Shown one piece after another: positions 1 to 9,952 of a stretch of 64,000 nucleotides of DNA; the first letter of the stretch is position 1, and every line of letters starts with the position of its first letter. A program made the translations under genes and the position numbers. Source of the stretch: Litomosoides sigmodontis (taxonomy: Eukaryota; Nematoda; Chromadorea; Rhabditida; Onchocercidae); the NCBI GenBank assembly GCA_963070105.1, contig OY718807.1, positions 10,230,483 through 10,294,482 of the forward strand. The letters run 5' to 3'. The notes under the pieces were generated by a model. That model saw only the letters and a program-made list of their open reading frames with translations. It ran no database searches and was not told where the DNA came from.

Positions 1-138
1 TTTAACCAGAACTTTTTGTCTGTCTGGGTTCACACCTGTTAATGAAAATAGTTGTGATTTCAGTTGAAGCGGTGAGTCCTCCATGTTTGCATCCACTTCG
101 AGTCGTTCTTTACCCCACTTAACGAATACTCGCACCAT
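1..138 (-). CDS. usp-14: USP14/Ubp6 deubiquitinase, N-terminal fragment (cut by window edge)
   Basis: The minus strand from 138 down to 1 encodes 46 residues that look like the start of the ubiquitin-like domain of USP14/Ubp6. The diagnostic stretches are VFVKWGKERLEV near the start and LFSLTGVNPDRQKVLVK at the end, matching the family pattern VKWGKE...LFALTGV.PARQKV. USP14 is the proteasome-associated ubiquitin protease that trims ubiquitin chains; its N-terminal ubiquitin-like domain docks it on the 19S particle. The ATG at 138 sits 21 bp after a CTGCAG acceptor-like site. The catalytic Cys/His boxes lie outside the window, so only the N-terminus can be judged. The gene is divergent from the next gene on the plus strand. 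Confidence 0.8.
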   Translation of the reverse strand, partial: MVRVFVKWGKERLEVDANMEDSPLQLKSQLFSLTGVNPDRQKVLVK

Positions 139-985
139 TGCTTTATCTTGAGAACTAGGAGGACCTGCAGAGTGATAGTCAAGTATAGTGTTGAGACACC
201 CAACGTATAATAAATGAGTATTACAATCACTAATAATGAAAAACGCATCTCAAAATATGCCATTGCTCGAATTATCATAAGAGAGAAGAAGCAATTACTA
301 ATAGAAGTCATCACTATGACTTACGAAATTTGGCAGAAAGCAATCAGAAAACTAAAGCAAATGAAAGAGTTGCAGCCACGAGTAATGTACTACTACCGAT
401 TTAACTCTTCCGCGCAATTGCCGCCGAGGATAAATGTAAGAAGCGAAGAAGGTTTGCTTAGTATTACGCGGCGCACTTTTACAGAGGGACGTTTTTCATT
501 ATGCTCTGCGAAATACCAGTAAAAAGACTGTAAGCGCAGCGCTACGGCATCACGAGAAGCCTCGGAGCACCGAACTGCAGCACAGCAGTGAAGGTCCTCG
601 GATTCATCTTGCAAAAGAGCCGGACGCGAATGGCCAAAGTCGGTGTCGGTGTCGGTGTGTCTCTCATAGTGCACAATACAATAATAATGAGGTGTTGCTC
701 CGGTGGTTCTGACATGGCGATCGGCTGCAGCTTCTCAAGATTAAAACTTATGAAATTGAATGTGCATTGAAGAAGGTGAACGCTACAAGAGAGTGCATTT
801 GTGAGAGCGCGTGCACAGACATAAAGGCGTGAGATGAATCAGAGGGTCAACGTTTGGTAATGATGGCGAAAAGGAGTCTCGTTTGGCTGCTTTCGATTTA
901 AGTGTGTCAGAATGGATGATGTCCGGCGAGGTTTGTGCTTTTTCTGAAGAAGCCGGGAACAGAATTGTCCAGATTCCGTGGAAAT
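139..985. other. Intergenic region between divergent genes
   Basis: This is the shared upstream region of usp-14 (minus) and the putative gene beginning at 986 (plus). Open frames here are short and show no family signature or consistent splice chain. A short GGTGTC repeat occurs at about 640-658. Promoters for both neighbours probably lie here, but no specific element can be named. Confidence 0.4.
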
Positions 986-3272
986 ATGCAGATTTCCAGT
1001 GAAATTAAACCGCTGAAGCGCTGTAAGCGTATCGGAAGACATTTGGATGCATTGTTTACTATGGCAAAGAACGCGAAGGTTGGTAAAGCAATAGCAACCG
1101 CTTATGTGAGAAATGAACAAGATATTCCGGAGTACGAGTTTCCGGACAGGTAGCATTATACGCCAGTTTCAGGGTATATGTAGGCAAGAGTGTACTTTTC
1201 TACAGTTCCAGAAATCAAGCGATCAGTCTACTTAGACAGTATTAAATGTATTACCGCATGAATTAAATCGTTGAAGTCCAGTACATCCAGGCTTCATTTT
1301 GAACCGACATCGGCTGCAATCATCATCATTTCAAAACCATATATGACACTTGTGTGCTGCAATTTTCAAATGTGCAATAATTTGTAAACTTAGAGCAATG
1401 TGAATTTAGTGGCCATGTAAAACTAAACTTGACGATATCAGATGTGGCAATTCTTGAAGGAGCTGCTTCTGAACCCGATATTCGAAGCAAGTCATCTTCA
1501 TCACCAGCAGTGATGTAAGCTGAGATTTTTGTTTTGAAGGCTTGTTACGACCTCCAGCACTGATGTGGGTCTGAGGAAGTAACGAAGTGATCGTGTAGGA
1601 AGTGAAAGATTACTGGAATTCAGTTTTGCTTTCAGTCACACCACATGTGTTATGGTTTGTTTTGCAACGGCACTGCTATGACTGCCAGCTGCTCATATGC
1701 AGTAAATATCCATTTTTTGATACTACTAGGCACACGACGAGGTTTCTTCCTATCCTTCGAGGGGCGCATCTTGTCATCCGGTTTTAACCGTTTGCTTTTG
1801 GTGCTTCCTTTCTGCAGCACGCCAGCTTCATCCTGAGATAAGCACGTCTAACACAACACGTCTTGCGAAACAGATCCATCTATTTCAGAACAAGGCGAAG
1901 AAAGCTGACTTTAGTTTTTTAGGAAAATGCACATTGTACAAACTCGGTTATTTGCAACAGTGGCAGTACTGCTCAGTTTGGGATTCATTTGGTTAGTTTT
2001 GTTCTCCAATTCTCTCACCTGATATTCGTAACATTGCATATGGGAATGTCTACTGCACTGCAGCTTTCTTGAGAAGCTGGATTGAATTGGGAAAGCTTTC
2101 GGGAAATTAAAGTGAAATAGAAGTATTCAAGATACTTAAACCAACCTTCGCCTGCTTCAATTTCAAACTGGAAGTGGCACATCATCTGCTTCGCATTCTC
2201 CCCTTTAAGCAGCAATTTCCTAATGCAGCCTGCTGCTCAACTGTTTTATATGGCACGTGGTGCAACATGCGCAAGTGGAGCAAGTTCTCTTGGGCACCTT
2301 GGCGTTTGTTGTTGGAATGTCAACTGGAGACTGGTACCGCTTGCATGGCGAGAAATTGACAAGAGCTCTAAGAGCGCTGCTTAATGTCTCCACCGTTGTC
2401 AACTCCTTCGAGTAAATGCTTTCCGTATTCCTTCTCAAATCTTTGCTCATTGAAATACCTCGGGAAAGGAAGAGACTGGGAAGAACAAATATTTCATCTT
2501 ACCACACTTTTCCCCAGTCAACAATTATCCAATCTAGTTACGGATGCACCCAAAGCGCTACTAATTTCATCACTGAATTTTTGTATTTTACCCTCGAGAC
2601 CAGTTCATACCGATCCAGAGTGAAGAATGCTTGATCTTGATCCACGACATGTATTATTATATCGCCTACCCACTACACTTACTTTCCAGTACATCCATAT
2701 TCGATTTCTTTGGCATCTGTAAGCGTATGAAACTCAATGGGAAATATATTTTTTCGGAGGACCCAAAAATCAACGAAGGAATGCCTCGAACGCCGGAAAC
2801 TAGGTAAATCTACAATATCCATTCACTGTAATTCTTTTCAAAGCTAATCAATGACAAGAGAAGTTATTGTACACAACCAACCATCATTTCAGTAGGATCA
2901 TTAGTTCCTATCAAAGTTGTCAACCAAGGATCTACGCATCCTGTTTAGATTTTTGATGCATCTAGATTCTAGCAAAGCAATCTTAATCGAACCGAATTGG
3001 GCAATCATTTTGATGCCTTACTTCACTCCATGTTCCCTACCTACACAATAACATCCCATTCAAAATCATGCTAACGCATTCTACTAAATGATCAGATAAT
3101 CTGCCATTAGATTAAAAAATGATTCGATTTTAATCAAAGTGATAGAAAAAAAATCGAGAGAAATCTGTCTCCACGTCCTCTTCTTATATGTTTGCTTTGT
3201 TACAGCCCACCACTGAGTCCTTCAAGTGAAGAAAAAAGTCAAACAAGAAGCTCGGCAATAGCCAAGTCCTGA
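986..3272 (+). CDS. Putative two-pass membrane protein of unknown family (six exons, about 233 aa)
   Basis: No family is recognised. Six exons join in phase: 986-1149, 1410-1514, 1923-1991, 2229-2411, 2690-2803 and 3206-3272 (stop TGA 3270-3272), giving about 233 aa. The N-terminal part is basic then polar. Two hydrophobic segments follow: LFATVAVLLSLGFICLLLN, and VLLGTLAFVVGMS about 16 residues later, ahead of a soluble tail containing SIFDFFGICKRMKLNGKY and a Pro/Ser stretch PPLSPSSEE. Alternatively the gene starts at the ATG at 1927. That ATG lies five bases after TTTTTTAG, which could be an SL trans-splice acceptor rather than the cis acceptor used here, giving 142 aa. The last four exons are better supported than the first two. 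An AATAAA-like sequence lies just after the stop, near 3300. Confidence 0.5.
1915..1926 (+). promoter_or_regulatory. Possible SL trans-splice acceptor
   Basis: TTTTTTAG ends at 1922, directly before GAAA and the ATG at 1927. This is the arrangement expected for nematode spliced-leader addition. The same site also works in phase as a cis acceptor for an upstream exon ending at 1514, so sequence alone does not decide between the two. Confidence 0.4.
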
Positions 3273-3997
3273 ATTGCCCGAATCTTTTACTTCGAAAAAA
3301 AATAAAAGTAAAAAAAGGAGATATTACAGTTAGCTAAATTAAATTAAACTTTTCAAAGATCAACATATTATTGAAATCCTAGAAATGTGCACTTTAAACT
3401 AGATCTACGATTCAGAACACCGCTGACAAGTACAGCAAAGACATCCCAGAAATGTTTTCACAAACTATTTTTGAGAAAAACAGAGATATGAAGCAGTATG
3501 GAAAATGACCAAGAATCGTTCCACAAGTGCTTGGAGATCGTTTTATCTAACTACAATATTAAAACCTAAGAAGATAAAACTACGCATAATTCTAAATATA
3601 ATTAATAATAATTATAGCCAAACAAACTCTAAATCACAATACATACAGAATTTTTATCGATGTACGGAGATCAATTCTTGCCTAAGTGAAAAGGATGGAA
3701 GACGAATGCTCGGATCTAAGTTAACTGATTCAACCAATAAAAATTAGGACTAATGGTATTAAAAAAAAACACGTTAACGCGGTTTATCGAGCAATAAGAT
3801 AAACAATGAAACCTCCGACTTCGGTTGAAAGCTAGATTTTTCAAAATGGCATGTCCGCTTTTCGAAATCTCACTTCACAATCATTATGGCAATAAAAAAA
3901 AGGATATGGATTTACTTTTTCTATTCAGTGATTAACTAGTAGCAAAAGCAGCTTCGACTTCCGGTAAAAATGCTGTTAGTATTTGAATAACAAAAAT
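3273..3997. other. Convergent intergenic region
   Basis: AT-rich 3' flanks of the orphan membrane gene (plus) and tbg-1 (minus). There are AATAAA-like signals near 3300 and near 3736. The open frame at 3505-3747 is lysine/asparagine-rich and has no recognisable similarity. Confidence 0.4.
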
Positions 3998-6628
3998 TCA
4001 GTTAATTTCTATGAAATCAGGCTTCGTTGCATTTCTGTAAGTTTGGACGGTTTCCCTTACGCGTTCAACCGCGTCAGTCAGCATGGCCATAATATCCGCA
4101 TCTTCCTGAAAAGCCATTCTTATCGTTAAACCTTTTATTAAACTCCCCTTGGCGAATTTGGCTACTCTGGTTCTGCCCTTAATTAAACTTCTCAGCATGA
4201 CTAATAGTCAGCATTTTCCTAATACGAAAACATGAAGCTTTTGCAAAATGTTCAGAAAATAATTCATACTTTTAAGAACTGGTCCAAATATGCCTTCTTT
4301 TTTAAAAGTGTTTCACATTGATTCAAACTTTCTTGAAAAAGACTTGCTGCATTCGTATGATTACAAAGCATCAATCCAGAAACTCTATTTGTCATTGGCA
4401 AATAGGGTGAACGACGACACTGAGTTATATTTAATGAACCTGAACCCCACGGTGCAAACCTGAACTATCACATGCATTTTTGAACATTTTTCTAAAAGAA
4501 TATTAAATAAAATTGGCTGGAACATCATTACGTGTTATTATCCATGTGTTTACAGATAGTAATACATAAATTTCTCAAATAATGTTCAAATTTTATCAAA
4601 AACTTAACCCATTAATCGATTAACTGCAGCTCAAAAGAGCAGAAAAATAAAACAATAACTGAAAGAGGAAAGCAAAAGGTTCAACTGAGCTTACTTTATA
4701 TCACGTCTTTCTTTAATCTTTGCCAGCGATGAGTAAATTTCGGTTGGATCAATTCTGCCCTGCAGAATGGCCAAAGCAGATAACATACAATGATCAATTC
4801 CTTTTTCCATTACAGCGCTGCTCATCATACTTTTTGGTTGTAGCAAGCGTCGAAGTACATCACCAACTGAAGTCTTCATCACCGTCGTATCACCTTCACG
4901 AAGTGGTGTGAAACCTGAATAGTGATTGAAAGTACTTCGAAGTTTCTCGCCAATACAATCACAGCTTACAAGTAATCGATCGTTTAGCATCAAAATCATG
5001 CAACCCAAAGGGTCGGACAGATAACGTTCTATTGGAATATGAAAAGTAAATTGTGGGTTACAGAATACGGAACATAAAAACAACCTGTTTGAATAAAACG
5101 CATTGGTGGGTATGCTGCCAATGGAGCAATCAGATTGATCAGTCGAGTGTTCATGGCACCAGGAAACCGCAGTGTTGCTGTTGATGCACACATAATTCTT
5201 GAAACCTATACAAATTCAAATTTTAAAATCGTTGCTTATGTGTTACTTACTTTCACAGTTAGTAGAACCTGCTGCTGAGTAAAATATCATCGCTAAGGTT
5301 ACCTTACTATAGCTGCTAAGCTACCAAATACAAGTGTCCATAGTTGCACATTTTCTATTGAATTACCATGGAATTTATGTGAGAAAACGATGAATTACTA
5401 TCCGGCGCATTTTCACTTGCGATCCGATGGAGAGCTGTATTATCCAGAACAACCACACAATTTGGATGTTCAATTAATCGAGCCAATGTCAAAACAGAAT
5501 TATACGGTTGCACCACTACATCACTTGCTTCGCCTTTTCGCATCACCGGAAAAACTGAGTAGGTCTGGACCAATTTCTTTGGGAATCTGCAAGGTTTACA
5601 TGGAGCAGTTTTAAGACTGAGCTTTCCCAATTTTCATTAAAAGAATTTTTACGTTAGTCGTTAATATGGCCACCTTTCAAAGAATTAGAAGGTACCTAAC
5701 CTGTCACTTATTTTTTCCAATGCATGAGATCCCATTCCTGAACCAGTACCACCAGCTATGGCATGACATAACATGAATCCTTCCAAGTAATCGCTGTTTT
5801 CAGCTTCTCGTTCAAGAATATCAAATAAAGCTTCTTGCGCTTCCCTTACAACATTCTGTTTTATGTTTTATACAGTCAAAACTGCTCAATCAAAAAACAA
5901 GGATAAATGAAACATATATGTTTTTACAACTCGACTTTAGATGTTTTGACAAATCGTCCAGTGTCAATTCCTTTGCACAATTAACCTGATTTGTCACATT
6001 TTTTATTACAGGTATAAAATAATTTTCCTCCGCTAAATTTTTGATTGCATTTCAGACGAAAAAACAAGTCTGAAACACGAAATAGGTGGTATATCACAAC
6101 AGTACATTCAGGAAAAAAAAGAAACCCTACCTTCCCTGCTTGTAGCCACTAGCAAAATTATTTCCCGCACCACCACCACTTTTCGACATGAAGATATTCT
6201 CCATGTTGTACAGTGTACGATAATCAGAAGTGATAATACCATTGATAACTCGAGGTTCCAAGTCTACCAAAACGGCACGTGGAACATAACGCTCATCGTC
6301 TGCCTATTAATATAAGTCGAATTTTAACCTCCCCAGCAGTTATTCTCAAACCGCAATTGTGCAACTAGATTAATGCACTATTTCCTCGACATGTCTCAGG
6401 AAAAATAAGGCAACCTCAACCATGAAGATTTTTTAATATCGAGCTACCTGACGTAAAAAAACATACCTGATAGAAAAAAACGCGTTTTAAATCTTTTGCA
6501 TCAAGGTCACTCTGTATTGGCACACCGTTGGATGATATACCGTGTTCGGTACACAATGCACGCCAAAATGCGTCACCTATTTGATTCCCGCATTGGCCAA
6601 ATTGTATAGCAATTATTTCACTCGGCAT
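3998..6628 (-). CDS. tbg-1: Gamma-tubulin
   Basis: Eight exons join in phase: 6467-6628, 6131-6303, 5701-5844, 5367-5586, 5085-5205, 4695-4914, 4270-4459 and 3998-4105, giving 445 aa, the normal gamma-tubulin length. Landmarks in order: N-terminal [18 protein letters not shown]; the tubulin nucleotide loop [10 protein letters not shown] in exon 3; [11 protein letters not shown] at the start of exon 4; the gamma-type [22 protein letters not shown] in exon 5; [13 protein letters not shown] in exon 6; [10 protein letters not shown] in exon 7; and a C-terminus with [11 protein letters not shown]. The gamma class is clear from the N-terminus, LRRLLQPK and the short non-acidic tail. It forms ring complexes that nucleate microtubules at centrosomes. 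A second in-frame ATG lies at 6643; I chose 6628 because the family starts MPSE. rpac-19 lies 573 bp upstream on the same strand. Confidence 0.93.
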
Positions 6629-7200
6629 ATCTACCACCAGCATAAAAAAAATTGCATTTAATAAGTATCAAACCCCCGCTAATCATTTAAAGCAAATCAA
6701 CCGTTTGCTTCTTTAATTTTTCTCTCTTCCCTCCGAACAACTAAAATTCTAGGCTCTTAACTCTTTATCCTCTGACTAATCAAAAGCGTCATTTAGATAT
6801 TTAGGATACTAAAAAATGTATGAGAATGAAAAAGTAACAAATGCACCAACGATTGATAAAAAAGAAACGCACGTACTTTATTTAAAAACTAAAAAACTGG
6901 AAAATTGTTGTTTATAAAATTGTTATATTTCACAAGCGTGATCCAAGAAATTTCTAATTTAATCACATTTGCCGATCATCAAAATCAGGAAATAATAGCA
7001 TGCAAAACACAACACTGTTATACAACATCACACATTAACAGGTAAATGTTAGGCTAAGTTTAAATAAAAACATACAGATGCAAGCCACAATTTTCCGAAT
7101 GACAAACTCCCTTACTGAGAGATCAAGCTACACTGTAAAATTGGCACATACAATTTACCGAAGTGAATCAAGAATTCTTCTTTTAAATGTTGAATCCACT
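6629..7200. other. Spacer between rpac-19 and tbg-1
   Basis: AT-rich spacer between two same-strand genes. It must hold the rpac-19 3' UTR and the tbg-1 promoter or outron. A pyrimidine-rich tract lies upstream of the tbg-1 start (CTTCTTTAATTTTTCTCTCTT on the plus strand near 6708 is purine-rich on the coding strand), so no convincing acceptor is seen. Confidence 0.35.
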
Positions 7201-8208
7201 TCAATCGGTAGTACTCGTTGTGTATAAAGCATAACAGCTATCAAATTTTTGTCTTATTGAACCGAAAATGCATTTCAACTCTTCTAGACCTTTCAGCAGC
7301 ACATCCGCCGCTGGTACACCATGCTTCGTTTGCAAACGGATTAAGATTTTATCTTCCAAAGGATGGGGTACATTGTAACCACAAAGCTCGACATCTTGCC
7401 TACAAATATTTACTTAGTAATCGACGGACGATCTTAATCGTTCTCGATATAGCTTTTCTTCTCCTATCTTCATCCAGGAGGCCATTTATTTTTACTTGCT
7501 TTCGCACAGTAAACTGAGCTATCCATTTCAAAAATTAAATCGATCAATTAAATTAATGTATAAACAACTAGAAAATACAATAAAAGCTAGGGAATACGTA
7601 ATTATTTTTGCATTTCCTAGGTAAGTATATAAATACCAAAAGTAAAATAGTAAATCGTAAGTATATTAAACTCAGATTGCTACCGTTACTCATCTTCGGT
7701 CTAGCTAGTTAGCACCTGTTAGTCTTTTCTTCTACTCAATATTACAAAATATATTGTAATTTAATGTTGACGAACACGAACAAGAAAGCATACATTTTGC
7801 ATAAAACATGCTTCAACGAATTGCCAACGGTATGATCTTCTTCATGTAATACCACCGTCAAATTTGAGGGATCCAATCGAAGCGAATCAACATCTAACTG
7901 CAAAAAAAATTATAACCGTAAAACAAACTGAAAATCCAAAAACTTTTAAAAACTAGCGTTGTGGAAAACCTCAACATTATTTTAAAAAAAGTTGGTAAAA
8001 GTGAAATTTTTTACAATAAAGATAAAAATGTCCCTAGCTGCACTACGAAGTTAGTTGCTAAACAGATAATGCTATAATCCTATTTCGTCCTCCCTTTTTG
8101 AGTTCGTCATTGAAAGGATTGATTACCTACCATTGCTATAACGATTGAAGGAAAAAGAAATTAACTAACAATCTCCACTTTTTGTTCCACTTCCTGCAAA
8201 CCTGCCAT
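7201..8208 (-). CDS. rpac-19: RNA polymerase I and III subunit RPAC2/AC19
   Basis: Three exons join in phase: 8170-8208, 7794-7897 and 7201-7399 (stop 7201-7203), giving 113 aa. The central stretch TVVLHEEDHTVGNSLKHVL followed by VELCGYNVPHPLEDKILIRLQT matches the alpha-like core of the small AC19 subunit shared by RNA polymerases I and III (family pattern HTLGN.L......VEFCGY...HP.....LRIQT). AC19 pairs with AC40 to form the assembly platform of both polymerases. The start MAGLQEVEQ at 8208 gives a length close to that of family members; an upstream in-frame ATG at 8445 would add about 80 residues with no family resemblance. No truncation is seen. Confidence 0.9.
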
Positions 8209-9952
8209 AAAGGAACACCGACCACCTTGCAGGAGCTTTGAAGGATCACCAACGGCAATTGACTCTTCAAATTTGAAATTAGCACGTAATCTCGCTGGAC
8301 TACGGACCACACGCAACTTGGAAAGTAAGAATGAAACTGAGAACGACCAAGCGTAATGGGTGGAGGAAAATTGATGTGCATGTAGTCTTGTGGGGTTCAA
8401 CTGTTGCACTCTTTTTGATTTTGTGTAAAGCATTTGTTTACACAAGTCTCATCACCATCCTTCGATACATCGCGTCGTAATTCTATCGCGCGGTAATTCT
8501 TATCCTAGGTCACATATCTTCAACGTAGTGCACTATAGCAGGATCGTACCTCGAGACCAGGCTTTGTAAACGAACAGCCATTCCTACTTCATTCGTTCTC
8601 TGTTTATTTTGTTTGATCTATTTCAGAACTTTGCGCTTTCCCGATTCCATTTAGCATACATAAGCTCGGGGTCGACCTACGGAAATGGATGGATGTAGGT
8701 AGGTTGCAACTACATGGTCAGGGCATGACTGTGTTTTCGAGAATCAATCTTTGACGGCCTATCAAACTGGCTGATTTAGAAGCAGTTTTTATTCTTGACG
8801 ACGTAGAAAGTGATGTGAAAGTCATAAACTGACTCCTTCAGAAGCTCTACATTACCGAACGATTTAAGTTCATTTGACATGACATGACTACTGTACGTGA
8901 TAGATAACTCGGTGTTTCGCCAATATGGTTTGTTTAAGAAATTTGTTCGATACCTTTCTGCTTCTCATTATTTCCTGATCATTAGGTGTCACATTCAACC
9001 TCAACGTCAACGTGTAGTGTAAATGCAAAGCGCTTTCTGTGCGTGACCGGGCACAGCTAAATAGTTAAAGATTATCGGTTTTTTCAACGGGCTTATCTGT
9101 GTGTCACCACCATCTGCTTTCTAAATTTCCTTTTCAAGAGCGCAACTGAAAACTGCTTTTTTCAACTTTCCCTCTTGATTTCCTACTGCAACAACAACCA
9201 ATGGATACTGAGAATGCGGTGAGACCCATTAATACGCAAGTATAGACAAAAGATGTCTTACAAAGTTAAAGATAAGCCGACAAAGTGAACTCCGTGTTGT
9301 AACTTCGCTATAGAGGGATCCTTTCCCTGTCCCCCGTTTCCCCATTGCGTTTCATCTAATTGACCATAAGCAGTGGATTTTGCTAATATTTACCTTTGAA
9401 ATAAAATTTTGAAACTTCATCTGACTTTAAAAAAGCTGCTGGAAATTTTGGTTCAGAAAATGCTGAAGCAAAAGCTTCTTCCACCTTCCTTGAATGCAAG
9501 AAGAAACCTGAAATGTGAAATGATTTTTGAAAAATGTAGCTCGACAGTGTAATACTGAGAGCGTAACAAACGTGAGAGGGTGAAAGTAATCGCTGGGAAT
9601 TGGATGCTTACTTCTTGAGTTCAGGGATCGTTGGTAAGAACGGTGTTGGGTGTCGGTGCAAGATGTGTGTTCAATGGATGCGATTCGAAATCAGCTCATT
9701 TTTTGTGTCCTACAAACACAGACGACATTTCCATTTTCAGTCACATTATTCAAAATTCCCCGTGGCGATGCCGTCGCCGTTCGTTAATGGTAAAGAGAAG
9801 AAGAAATCTGTCATTGGTGCCTCTCCATTGTTGGAGTGGAATCACGGAGAGTTCACAATGTTACCTGTCGTCTTATTCTTCTTTTGCTATTTCACATTTC
9901 GCTCTTCGTAAGGCGATTGTCGCCTATGCAGTCACTGCTAATTTGAATAAAA
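8209..9952. other. Intergenic region between divergent genes
   Basis: About 1.7 kb between rpac-19 (minus) and the SDR gene (plus). Open frames at 9600-9990 overlap each other in different frames and carry no recognisable motif. A CCTATGCAG acceptor-like site lies near 9929, about 23 bp before the SDR start. No RNA gene or repeat is apparent. Confidence 0.4.

Noticed and set aside
836..1000. Frame with QIPWKYADFQ and an upstream W...SG...EE pattern, recalling an interferon regulatory factor DNA-binding domain
   Set aside because: The spacing of the key residues does not fit without gaps, stop codons follow at once, and nematodes are not known to have the family. The overlapping frame starting at 986 joins downstream exons in phase.
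1429..1509. Frame with QMWQFLKELLLNP, resembling the first helix of an ETS domain
   Set aside because: A stop follows after about 25 residues and no other part of an ETS domain is found nearby. The other frame of the same exon joins both neighbours in phase.
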